A DNA stretch of 29,898 bases from positions 1 to 29,898 of the forward strand of contig CAZJZI010000033.1 of NCBI GenBank assembly GCA_964550435.1, given 5' to 3'. The notes under the pieces were generated by a model. It searched no databases and was not told where the DNA came from. It was given only the letters and a program-made list of their open reading frames with translations. Shown one piece after another: positions 18,546 through 26,434 of this stretch; the first letter of the stretch is position 1; every line of letters starts with the position of its first letter. This DNA is from UBA11400 sp964550435 (GTDB taxonomy: Bacteria; Bacteroidota; Rhodothermia; Balneolales; HLUCCA01). Made by a program: the position numbers and the translations under genes.

Positions 18546-20879
18546 TCAGTCGGATTTGGTTGTAAACGAAAATCCATCGTCTTTCACTTCCAGAAGTACA
18601 TTTCCACCTTTTTGAAGCGAACCAAACAGGATTTCATCGACGAGTGGATTTTTTACGTGCTCTTGTATCACACGTGCCATTGGTCGAGCTCCATATGCCG
18701 GACTATACCCTTTAGCGGCAAGCCAGGATCGAGCGTCATCTGATAACTCAAGCACGACTTTCTTATCCGAAAGTTGTGAGTTCAACTCCTGCATAAATTT
18801 ATCTACGATCTGTAGAATTACAGTTTCATTCAGATGTTTGAAGATAACGATTTCATCGAGGCGATTTCTAAACTCGGGAGTAAAATGCTGTCTGATGGCC
18901 CCCATCGGGTCACCACCCTGAATGCTTGAATCCCCATCCAGGAAGCCAATACCGGTTCGGCTAATTTCACGAGATCCTACATTTGAGGTCATGATCAAAA
19001 TAACATTTCGGAAGTCTGCCTTACGACCCGTGTTGTCTGTAAGCGTAGCATAGTCCATTATCTGGAGAAGTACGTTGTATACATCTTGATGAGCTTTTTC
19101 GATTTCATCGAGCAGAAGAACAGCATTCGGATTACGTCGAATAGCATCGGTGAGCAAACCGCCTTGCTCAAAACCTACATATCCTGCCGGAGCACCGATT
19201 AATCTGGATACGGTATGCTTTTCCATGTATTCACTCATGTCAAAGCGGATCAATTCAATGCCCATTTTTTGAGCCAAAACACGACAAAGTTCGGTTTTTC
19301 CAACGCCGGTAGGACCTGAAAACAGGAATGATCCCACAGGTTTTTGTGAATGACCAAGCCCGGCTCTGTGTCGTTTAACGGCCGTAACGACAGCTTTTAT
19401 TGCTTTGTCCTGACCATAAACGGCTTCTGAAAGGTGCTGATCAAGTGTTTTTAAACTCTCTTTGTCACCTGATGTCATTGACTGAATCGGAATCCGGGCT
19501 ATTTGGGCAACCAGCTCTTCTACATCCCTAAGAGTTACTTGTTTACGTGGGGTAGTTTTCAGTGAAACGCGTGCCCCGGCTTCATCAAGTATATCAATTG
19601 CCTTGTCAGGAAGTTGTCTGTCGTTAAGATATCGGGCTGAAAGAAGCACGGCACCTTCAACAGCAGAAGGCTGATACTTGAGACCGTGGTATTTCTCGAA
19701 CGCTGGTTGTAGGCCTGATAAAATTTTCACCGCGTCATCGGTGCTTGGCTCGTGGATGTCAATTTTCTGGAAGCGTCGCGAAAGTGCTCGATCCTTTTCG
19801 AAGTGATTTTTGTATTCCTCAAAAGTTGTAGCACCCACACATCGAAGTTTTCCGGACTGAAGTGCCGGTTTGAGTAGATTCGAAGCATCCATTGTACTGT
19901 TTCCAGCCGCACCAGCTCCGATCAGATTATGGATTTCATCGATGAACAGGATTACTTTTTCTTCTTCCGCAACCTCGCGAAGAACTTTCTTCAACCGTTC
20001 CTCGAAGTCACCACGAAATCGTGTTCCAGCCAACAAGCTACCCAAATCGAGAGAAAGCAATCTGAATCCCTGCAAACGTGCCGGCACCTGTTCAGCAGCT
20101 ATTCTGGACGCCAGACCCTGAGCGATAGCCGTCTTTCCAACACCTGGATCTCCGACAAAAATCGGATTATTTTTCAATCGTCGACTCAGAACTTCAATAG
20201 TGCGTTGAACCTCGGTATCGCGACCTATAAGTTTGTCGAAAGCACCTTCACGTGCTTGCTGTGTCCAGTCTTCAGTGAAAAGTGCCAATGCAGATCGTTT
20301 TTTCTTCTTTTTCGGCTTCGCAAACGGGTCGTTATCGCTGTCAGAGTCCTGTAATTCTTCCAGTTCATCCATAAACGAATCATCTGCATATTCGTCAGCA
20401 TCCTCATCAAGTTCATCAAGAATGGAATCATCGTAATCCTCATCCAGATCATCGATTGTTTTGCGGATACCGTGAGCGACAAAATTCATAATATCCAACC
20501 GTTCCACACCCTGCTTGCGTAGAAAATAAACAGCATGGGACTCGTCTTCAGTGAACATTGAAATGAGTGCATCACCGATACCGACTTCCTTCTGCTCAGC
20601 CGCATGGGCATGCATGAGGCAATGGTGAATTACTCTTTTAAAAGCGATGGTGTGAATTGGATCTTCACTCTCATCAATCCTCTCAATAGCCTGATAAAAA
20701 TTTTGGATGTCTTCCTGTAGTATGGCAATGTCTACACCGGCTGCATATAAAATCCGACTGCCAATCTCATCCAAAGCAATTGCATGAAGCAAGTGTTCGA
20801 TACTCACAAACGCGTGTTTGTCGGATTTGGCAAGAAGCCAGGTATCACGTAAAACTTTGTCTAATTCTTTACTATACAT
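18546..20879 (-). CDS. clpA: ATP-dependent Clp protease ATP-binding subunit ClpA
   Basis: 777-residue AAA+ unfoldase that feeds substrates to ClpP. The ATG at 20879 is chosen because MYSKELDKVLRDTWLLAKSD aligns with the E. coli ClpA N-terminus and it starts 4 bp after the clpS stop; an ATG at 20903 would overlap clpS. Parts: N domain (1-140, binds ClpS), D1 with GDPGVGKT (243-250), D2 with SGPTGVGKTELC, and a GIGF tripeptide loop of the IGL/IGF type that docks on ClpP, before HFTPEFRNRLDEIV. Residues 143-184 form a very acidic Asp/Glu linker followed by PKKKKKR (189-195), so the D1 P-loop lies about 29 residues later than in E. coli. It is cotranscribed with clpS, and clpP is not in the window. 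Confidence 0.95.
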   Translation of the reverse strand: MYSKELDKVLRDTWLLAKSDKHAFVSIEHLLHAIALDEIGSRILYAAGVDIAILQEDIQNFYQAIERIDESEDPIHTIAFKRVIHHCLMHAHAAEQKEVGIGDALISMFTEDESHAVYFLRKQGVERLDIMNFVAHGIRKTIDDLDEDYDDSILDELDEDADEYADDSFMDELEELQDSDSDNDPFAKPKKKKKRSALALFTEDWTQQAREGAFDKLIGRDTEVQRTIEVLSRRLKNNPIFVGDPGVGKTAIAQGLASRIAAEQVPARLQGFRLLSLDLGSLLAGTRFRGDFEERLKKVLREVAEEEKVILFIDEIHNLIGAGAAGNSTMDASNLLKPALQSGKLRCVGATTFEEYKNHFEKDRALSRRFQKIDIHEPSTDDAVKILSGLQPAFEKYHGLKYQPSAVEGAVLLSARYLNDRQLPDKAIDILDEAGARVSLKTTPRKQVTLRDVEELVAQIARIPIQSMTSGDKESLKTLDQHLSEAVYGQDKAIKAVVTAVKRHRAGLGHSQKPVGSFLFSGPTGVGKTELCRVLAQKMGIELIRFDMSEYMEKHTVSRLIGAPAGYVGFEQGGLLTDAIRRNPNAVLLLDEIEKAHQDVYNVLLQIMDYATLTDNTGRKADFRNVILIMTSNVGSREISRTGIGFLDGDSSIQGGDPMGAIRQHFTPEFRNRLDEIVIFKHLNETVILQIVDKFMQELNSQLSDKKVVLELSDDARSWLAAKGYSPAYGARPMARVIQEHVKNPLVDEILFGSLQKGGNVLLEVKDDGFSFTTKSD

Positions 20880-20883
20880 CAGG

Positions 20884-21198
20884 TTATATCTTCTCCAGGA
20901 CACATTTTAGTGGATGACCTTCATTTTTACTCAATTGTTCGACCATTTCTACCTTGGTCTCGGCAATTTCTTTTGGGAATACTCCACACACCCCACGTCC
21001 TTTTCGATGGACATCGTTGGTTATCTGAATCGACTCGGGAATTGACTTGCTGAATATGCCAACCAGCACCTTTACAACGAAATCGAATGTGGTATAATTA
21101 TCATTCAAAAGGATAACGGCATACTTTGGTGGTTCGGAAATCGAACTCCTGACTTTCTCAGCTAAACCTGTTTTTCCTGATGTTTGTTGCGAGCTCAT
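20884..21198 (-). CDS. clpS: ClpS N-degron adaptor of ClpAP
   Basis: 104-residue adaptor that hands N-degron proteins to ClpA. It aligns without gaps to the core of E. coli ClpS: YAVILLNDNYTTFDFV, GRGVCGVFPKEIAETKVEMV and EGHPLKCVLEKI. Residues contacting the N-terminal amino group are largely kept: N32, D33 and H64 match N34, D35 and H66. However D36 becomes N34, and M40 and M62 of the side-chain pocket become F38 and T60. The gene is immediately upstream of clpA (4 bp gap), confirming the pair. The 5' leader carries AAAGAGACCCCCAAA 8 nt before the ATG, the same motif as the divergent acyltransferase gene. Confidence 0.95.
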   Translation of the reverse strand: MSSQQTSGKTGLAEKVRSSISEPPKYAVILLNDNYTTFDFVVKVLVGIFSKSIPESIQITNDVHRKGRGVCGVFPKEIAETKVEMVEQLSKNEGHPLKCVLEKI

Positions 21199-21296
21199 TC
21201 GATTTTTTTGGGGGTCTCTTTGCCAGATTTTGTAAAATAATTGAACAGTAACTGACCATTAAATCAGCATTCAATGAAACATACACATGATTAACA

Positions 21297-21304
21297 CAAA
21301 AATA
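21297..21304 (-). promoter_or_regulatory. candidate -7 box for clpS-clpA
   Basis: On the minus strand TATTTTTG is a perfect TAnnTTTG box about 93 nt before the clpS ATG. No exact TTG lies at the ideal -33 spacing, so support is partial. It is inside the segment bounded by the 15-bp inverted repeat. Confidence 0.35.
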
Positions 21305-21359
21305 ACGGTTTTATTGATTTAAAACAGTTTTTTAAGGGATTCATCGTTTCATGTGAGTC

Positions 21360-21393
21360 CTAGTTTTTGGTATATTCCCACCGGTGGAACTAG
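21360..21393. promoter_or_regulatory. nested palindrome, possible operator
   Basis: A perfect 10-bp palindrome CCACCGGTGG (21378-21387) is followed directly by AACTAG (21388-21393), which complements CTAGTT at 21360-21365. It is GC-rich inside an otherwise AT-rich intergenic region. It could be a regulator site for either divergent gene; no protein partner is suggested by the sequence. Confidence 0.4.
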
Positions 21394-21476
21394 CTTATTT
21401 TAATATTCATATAACATACGTAACCTAACTTGTGTCCGTTTTATAGTTGTATGCGACTGAAAGAGACCCCCAAAGC

Positions 21477-23357
21477 ATGAACAACGAAACTACCCCGAAA
21501 AAGAAAGATATATTTCATCTCGACCTTGAGCTTGAGAACAAAACACTGAATAGTGTCTATAAAACCATTCAGCCTGCTCTCGAGAAAGCGATTGGTGTAC
21601 CTGGACTAATTGATATCTACTCTGGTGCCGTCGACCAGAACAATCCAGATGATTTTTGTCAGGCCATCCTGGATTACATGAATGTGACCTGTAAAATTTC
21701 GGATCAGGATTTAGCCAGAATTCCCAAAAATGGAAAAATTGTTGTTGTTTCGAACCATCCATTTGGTGGAATTGAAGGAATTATGATGGGGGCTATCTTG
21801 CGTCGGGTTCGTCCTGATGTGAAGATTATGGCCAACTATTTTCTGTCAGTAATCCCGGAAATGAGAGATTTGTTTCTGTTTGTAGATCCATTCGGCGGAC
21901 CAAAGGCAGCACGGGCTAATCTTGCTTCGATGAAGAAGTCGATTGAATGGGTCAAAGACGGGCATATGTTTGGTGTGTTTCCATCGGGTGAAGTTTCTCA
22001 CGCAACATGGAAAAATCGAAAAATTACTGATCCGGCGTGGAGTAATACCATTTCAAAAATCATCAGAAAAACCGAAAGTCCGGTTATTCCGATATTTTTT
22101 GCAGGTTGTAATCGTCTACTTTTTCAGATTGCTGGACTCATTCATCCAAGGTTCAGAACGGCACTACTTCCCAGAGAGTTGATCAACAAAAAAGGACAAC
22201 AAATTGAGGTCCGGGTTGGAAACGTTATACCCTGGGCGCGTCTGAAAAAATTTGGAACCGAGCAAGAGCTCACCGAGTATCTGCGACACCGTACTTACAT
22301 GCTTGAGAATCGGCCGCTGAGTAAGTCATTGGGCGAAGCAATTGTCGAGAAAGTAGCTAATTGTGGGATGGAACCGGTTATAGACGCCGTCGATCCGGAA
22401 CTGTTGTTAGCCGATGTCGAAGGACTACCGGATTCACAAATGCTTTTGGAGTCTAATGATATGCAGGTCTGGCATGCTGCCCACAAGCAAATCCCAAATG
22501 TGATGCGTGAAATAGGACGATTGCGTGAGATTACATTTCGAGCCACTGACGAGGGGACAGGAAAGTCGATTGATGTGGATGAATTTGATGAGTATTACCA
22601 GCACTTGTTTGTGTGGAACAAGGAAAAAGCTGAAATCGTAGGTGCGTATCGACTCGGGCGAACCGACAATATCATCAAACGATTTGGTAAAAAAGGACTC
22701 TACACAACGACTTTATTCAATATCAAAAGCTCATTTTTTGACGAGATAAATCCCGCTTTAGAAATGGGACGTTCCTTTGTACGTATTGAATATCAACGTT
22801 CATTTTCGCCGCTTTTGATGCTATGGAGAGGAATTGGTCACTACGTTGCCAAATATCCAAAATACAAGATTTTATTTGGTCCTGTTTCTATCAATAAAGA
22901 GTATCAGTCCAGCTCACGTCAGTTGATGGTGACGTTTCTGAAGATTCACAACTACCTGCCCGATCTGGCGTCTAAAGTCAAAGCCCGTACTCCGTTCCGA
23001 TCCAGAAAGATCAAGGGATGGCATAATGAGCACAGTAAACGAATCATCAGCAGTATTGATGAGGTTTCAGATGTTGTTAGTGACCTGGAATGGGATGATA
23101 AAGGGGTACCAATCCTGCTCAAGCAGTATTTAAAAATGGGTGGAAAACTACTTGGGTTTAACGTGGATCCAAACTTCAGCGATGTGCTAGATGGTCTTAT
23201 TTTGGTCGATGTTACAAAGACTGATCCAAAGATCATGGAGCGCTATATGCCCCGTGAAAAACTCAGAGAGTTTCATAAGCTTCACAACACAATCGAGCAG
23301 GCTTATGGCCCGGAGGAAAAAGCACAAGCAACGGCCAAAGAATTGGCCGAAGCTTGA
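21477..23357 (+). CDS. two-domain acyltransferase, OlsF-like aminolipid synthase candidate
   Basis: About 626 residues (626 from the ATG at 21477; an ATG at 21447 would add 10 and is disfavoured because it would put the shared 15-bp leader motif inside the gene). The N-terminal half is a PlsC-like acyltransferase: SNHPFGGIEG (92-101) and VFPSGEVS (167-174) are the catalytic and acceptor motifs, with HX5E spacing rather than the HX4D of classic PlsC. The C-terminal half (about 335-540; REITFRATDEGTG, EIVGAYRLGRTD, LEMGRSFVRIEYQ, GPVSINKEYQ) resembles OlsB/haemolysin-type GNAT N-acyltransferases. Fused O- plus N-acyltransferases of this order are known as OlsF, which makes ornithine lipids in Flavobacterium and Serratia; glycine or other amino-acid lipids are alternatives. 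It is convergent with the M28 peptidase gene. Confidence 0.78.
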   Translation: MNNETTPKKKDIFHLDLELENKTLNSVYKTIQPALEKAIGVPGLIDIYSGAVDQNNPDDFCQAILDYMNVTCKISDQDLARIPKNGKIVVVSNHPFGGIEGIMMGAILRRVRPDVKIMANYFLSVIPEMRDLFLFVDPFGGPKAARANLASMKKSIEWVKDGHMFGVFPSGEVSHATWKNRKITDPAWSNTISKIIRKTESPVIPIFFAGCNRLLFQIAGLIHPRFRTALLPRELINKKGQQIEVRVGNVIPWARLKKFGTEQELTEYLRHRTYMLENRPLSKSLGEAIVEKVANCGMEPVIDAVDPELLLADVEGLPDSQMLLESNDMQVWHAAHKQIPNVMREIGRLREITFRATDEGTGKSIDVDEFDEYYQHLFVWNKEKAEIVGAYRLGRTDNIIKRFGKKGLYTTTLFNIKSSFFDEINPALEMGRSFVRIEYQRSFSPLLMLWRGIGHYVAKYPKYKILFGPVSINKEYQSSSRQLMVTFLKIHNYLPDLASKVKARTPFRSRKIKGWHNEHSKRIISSIDEVSDVVSDLEWDDKGVPILLKQYLKMGGKLLGFNVDPNFSDVLDGLILVDVTKTDPKIMERYMPREKLREFHKLHNTIEQAYGPEEKAQATAKELAEA

Positions 23358-23375
23358 AAATCAAGAGCACTTTTT
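23353..23375 (+). terminator. weak hairpin and T-run after the acyltransferase gene
   Basis: CTTGA (23353-23357) and TCAAG (23361-23365) pair across AAA, then AGCAC and five Ts follow. The stop codon lies inside the stem. The stem is short, so function is doubtful; it sits in a 24-bp gap between convergent genes. Confidence 0.3.
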
Positions 23376-23381
23376 AATATA

Positions 23382-25499
23382 CTAGAGGCTTTCGATTTTT
23401 GTTGTTAACTGGCGCACAGCCTGAGTCAATCGGGCTATTTCCTGGTCAACTAACTGAGTTCCAGGATGCTCAGAAACCGCAAAACGTACCCCTGGTAACA
23501 TCCATGATGCATACCCACTGAATGGATCACTGGATGCATACAACGACTGAAACCAGCGTCCGAACGGCATTCCCTCATCATTCAGAAACGCTTTTTCAAG
23601 TAGTATAAGGTCTTTATTCAACGTTTTCAGCTCTTCAATCGTCAATGATCCACGCGTAACCAAATTCTCCAGTCTGACCTCAGCCAATGCTGCGGCAACC
23701 TGTAAATCTTCGACTGCACTGTAATAATCATCGAAATTTGGTTCAAATCCCATCTCCAAAGCCATTTTAGCTATGTTTTCTGCATGGAGTTTCAAGTCAG
23801 TTGCATAGCGGATCAAATCGTATGGCAGGATATCAGCATCGGCAAAACGAGTAGCAACTACTCCGTAAACACTGGCCAGCGTGGGTCCATATACAAACCT
23901 GCCATCCAAAAATCGTTCATAGTAACTGAACGTATCGTAATTCGAATGGTAGACGGGTACTCCTGATGAAATTGACATTCCGGCTGAGGGTACACCCGCA
24001 TGCATGTAAAACGGTACGTGGTCCGATCCACCACCAAGACTTCCAATGTTTGGCTCTGTTTGGGTTGTATCTCGCAACCACTGATCATAAACGCTTCCTT
24101 CAATATCCGGATGGGGGACAACTTTGGTGGCATCAACGATGGGCTGTTTAAGTGAAGGTGCAGCACTGGATCCAAAATTTGCTCCGGTAACTGACATATC
24201 CGCATTGAGATAAACTACTGCATTTGCCATAAGTTCTTCTCGAAGCTGCTCAACCCATTCAGAAGAACCAATAATCAGGAACTCTTCAGCATCCCAATGT
24301 GCAATCATAATGCTTCGTTTTGGGCGATATCCCTGCTTAACCAGTTCTCCAAGACTTTCCGCCAGCGTCAAAAGCATCGCAGTTCCACTATTTGGATCGG
24401 TTGCTCCATGTCCCCACGCGTCGAAATGACTCCCTATAATGATCCATTCATCGGGATAAACGCTTCCTTTAAAAGTACCGACCACATTTGTGATATCTTT
24501 GAGGGAGGCAGGCTGATCCACAGTCACATTTACAGTTAATTCGTTTCCACCAGTCAGAGCATAGGGAACATCAAGCCCACCTTTCCACTCATCTGGAGAA
24601 ACCGGACCAGACATTCTTGAGAGGATTTCAGTCGCTGCACCGTATCCGAGTGGTGCCACGGGAATAGTATGAAATCCAACTTCATCCAGTTCAAGACGCT
24701 CAGGTGTATCGGGATGATCAACAGGTAGCGCTGCATAAAATGGTGTCAACGGATCGCCGAAATAGTCCATGGTTAGCAATGATCCGCGCTGGATAGTATG
24801 TTCATTAAGCCCACGACCTTGTGGATACGGAGGTTCGGTTGAGTTTCCGGGATCGGAATAAATTACCAGTCCTGCAGCACCGGCTTCTTCAGCATATTTG
24901 GCTTTGTACCCCCTAAAATTGCCTCCAAACCGTGCAATAACGACTTTCCCTGTCACGTCAATACCCAACTCTTTAAGCTTTTGAAAGTCTTCTCTTCGAC
25001 CAAAATTTGCGTACACCACCTCTGCTGTGACCGATCCGGAACCACTGTAGGCACTGTAACCATGCACAAGTTTTGGATCCTGCGTAGAGGAATCTTCTTC
25101 GAGCATGACTTCCTGATTTGGCAGCTGGACTTCAACCGGTGAAACGATACTTACACTTACTGATCCTGGTTCCGGAAGCCACACTTCGTAATCATAGTGG
25201 TCAACCTCCATGGCGGCATCACGCATGATGCGTGTCATATAGTCAATAACGTTTCGGTTACCCTGGGTACCAGCAACATTCGGTTCACGGGTCAGCTCAA
25301 ATAAGTGACGTCGATAGGTCTCAGGTTGATGGATATCGATCAACGTTTGCTCTAATGCGCGTTGACTCACCGAGCCCCTGGATGTAAATCCCTTTAATGT
25401 CTCAACATTCTGAGTAGATTGTGCCGTGGTGGTAAAAACTGGAAGAATACCCAGCGAAAATGCGAATCCAACCAGTAAAAGTTGCCTAATTCGAAGCAT
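23382..25499 (-). CDS. exported M28 metallopeptidase, glutamate carboxypeptidase II (PSMA)-like
   Basis: 705-residue zinc carboxypeptidase of family M28 with the three-domain PSMA/transferrin-receptor architecture. An N-terminal signal peptide (RQLLLVGFAFSLGILPVFTTTAQ) predicts export. A protease-associated domain (about 150-230, VVYANFGRREDFQKL, GKVVIARFGG) interrupts the peptidase domain. Zinc ligands align one for one with human PSMA: H358, D368, E406, D434 and H518, with E405 as the general base; spacing between ligands in the DPNSG-WDAEEF-NADMS stretch is the same. A C-terminal helical dimerisation-like domain follows (about 560-700). It likely trims peptides in the periplasm. It is the third gene after hisS and the AsmA-like gene, with a 54-bp gap, and is tail-to-tail with the acyltransferase. 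Confidence 0.93.
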   Translation of the reverse strand: MLRIRQLLLVGFAFSLGILPVFTTTAQSTQNVETLKGFTSRGSVSQRALEQTLIDIHQPETYRRHLFELTREPNVAGTQGNRNVIDYMTRIMRDAAMEVDHYDYEVWLPEPGSVSVSIVSPVEVQLPNQEVMLEEDSSTQDPKLVHGYSAYSGSGSVTAEVVYANFGRREDFQKLKELGIDVTGKVVIARFGGNFRGYKAKYAEEAGAAGLVIYSDPGNSTEPPYPQGRGLNEHTIQRGSLLTMDYFGDPLTPFYAALPVDHPDTPERLELDEVGFHTIPVAPLGYGAATEILSRMSGPVSPDEWKGGLDVPYALTGGNELTVNVTVDQPASLKDITNVVGTFKGSVYPDEWIIIGSHFDAWGHGATDPNSGTAMLLTLAESLGELVKQGYRPKRSIMIAHWDAEEFLIIGSSEWVEQLREELMANAVVYLNADMSVTGANFGSSAAPSLKQPIVDATKVVPHPDIEGSVYDQWLRDTTQTEPNIGSLGGGSDHVPFYMHAGVPSAGMSISSGVPVYHSNYDTFSYYERFLDGRFVYGPTLASVYGVVATRFADADILPYDLIRYATDLKLHAENIAKMALEMGFEPNFDDYYSAVEDLQVAAALAEVRLENLVTRGSLTIEELKTLNKDLILLEKAFLNDEGMPFGRWFQSLYASSDPFSGYASWMLPGVRFAVSEHPGTQLVDQEIARLTQAVRQLTTKIESL

Positions 25500-25553
25500 A
25501 GTAATACCTGTTTATTGACGAAAATTGATGAAATGTGATGAATAGATCACAAA

Positions 25554-26414
25554 TCAGCGAATGATACGGGGTTTGGATGCAGTTCCAGACACACCTACAC
25601 TTACGGTGTCACCTTGACGTGGAACCCGAATTCCAAACAGAAACTCGAAGTTATCGAACAGATTCTGCATTTCGAAACTTAAATCAGTAACAGAAATCTG
25701 TCCATCAAGTGGTGCAACACTCCAGGGTTCACCCGGATTCGGGGTGACTGTACCGGAAACGTTAAGTGTGAAAAACTCGTGTTCCAATTTCACGGTTTCA
25801 AACCGCACGACACCCGCAATTGAATCGAAATTGACATCCAAAAGGAACTGAGCCGTCTCATCATTTGGGATAAATAATCCTACAGCAGGATACAAAGTCG
25901 AAAGCAGATTGAAATTGAGATCAAGAATCTCAGCATGAATGCTAAGAGGTTGGGGAGGCATGGTTTGCTCGGAAAAAACCGGAATAAGTAGCAATGGGCT
26001 GCCGGACATTGTAACAGTCAATAGCTTAGCAACCGGATCCCCGAAGTTATCTGTTACGTCGGTGATACGTAGTTCGGATGATTCAAGATTGTTCAACACA
26101 TATCCGGCCGATAAAATAGCCATCTGGATACTGGCTTTGCTACCAATAGTGAAATTCATTGATTTGGCACGGTATTTCAACTCAGAAATTGAATCGTAGT
26201 ACGTAAGATTCTCCAGTGAAACGATGCCATCCAAAGCATGGATCTGTATATCACCGACAGTGATTCCCGCCGAGGTGTCAGTTGGAGCCAGTTCTGTCCG
26301 CACCCAATCGCGTAACTGAGCCTCCGAGCGACTGATCTTCCAAATCGTGTAAATCGAGAAAAAGACTGCAAGAAGGACAAACCAAAGCAGGATTTTACGT
26401 ACTGAAATGCCCAT
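25554..26414 (-). CDS. membrane-anchored AsmA-like protein of unknown function
   Basis: 286 residues. One N-terminal transmembrane helix (ILLWFVLLAVFFSIYTIWKI, about 8-27) anchors a large beta-rich region on the periplasmic side. Alternating short motifs (DIQIHALDGIVSLENLTYYD, LSIHAEILDLNFNLL, LDGQISVTDLSFEM) and a C-terminal VSGTASKPRIIR resemble AsmA, DUF748 and GspN-type proteins, which have repeating beta strands and often end in a GTxxxPR signature. Some AsmA-like proteins take part in lipid transport or outer-membrane assembly; that is family knowledge and not shown here. It lies 20 bp after hisS, so it is probably cotranscribed, and 54 bp before the M28 peptidase gene. No Shine-Dalgarno sequence is visible. 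Confidence 0.7.
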   Translation of the reverse strand: MGISVRKILLWFVLLAVFFSIYTIWKISRSEAQLRDWVRTELAPTDTSAGITVGDIQIHALDGIVSLENLTYYDSISELKYRAKSMNFTIGSKASIQMAILSAGYVLNNLESSELRITDVTDNFGDPVAKLLTVTMSGSPLLLIPVFSEQTMPPQPLSIHAEILDLNFNLLSTLYPAVGLFIPNDETAQFLLDVNFDSIAGVVRFETVKLEHEFFTLNVSGTVTPNPGEPWSVAPLDGQISVTDLSFEMQNLFDNFEFLFGIRVPRQGDTVSVGVSGTASKPRIIR

Positions 26415-26434
26415 ACAGTGATGTTGGAGGTGAT

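Larger units (their letters stand above)
21207..21474. repeat. 15-bp perfect inverted repeat bounding the clpS / acyltransferase intergenic region
   Basis: TTTGGGGGTCTCTTT (21207-21221) and its exact complement AAAGAGACCCCCAAA (21460-21474) enclose 238 bp. The arms lie 8 nt before the clpS ATG and 2 nt before the acyltransferase ATG. I found no other copy in the window. The enclosed DNA holds candidate promoters on both strands and a CCACCGGTGG palindrome. Either a shared operator or leader motif, or an invertible promoter segment, would fit. Confidence 0.9.
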
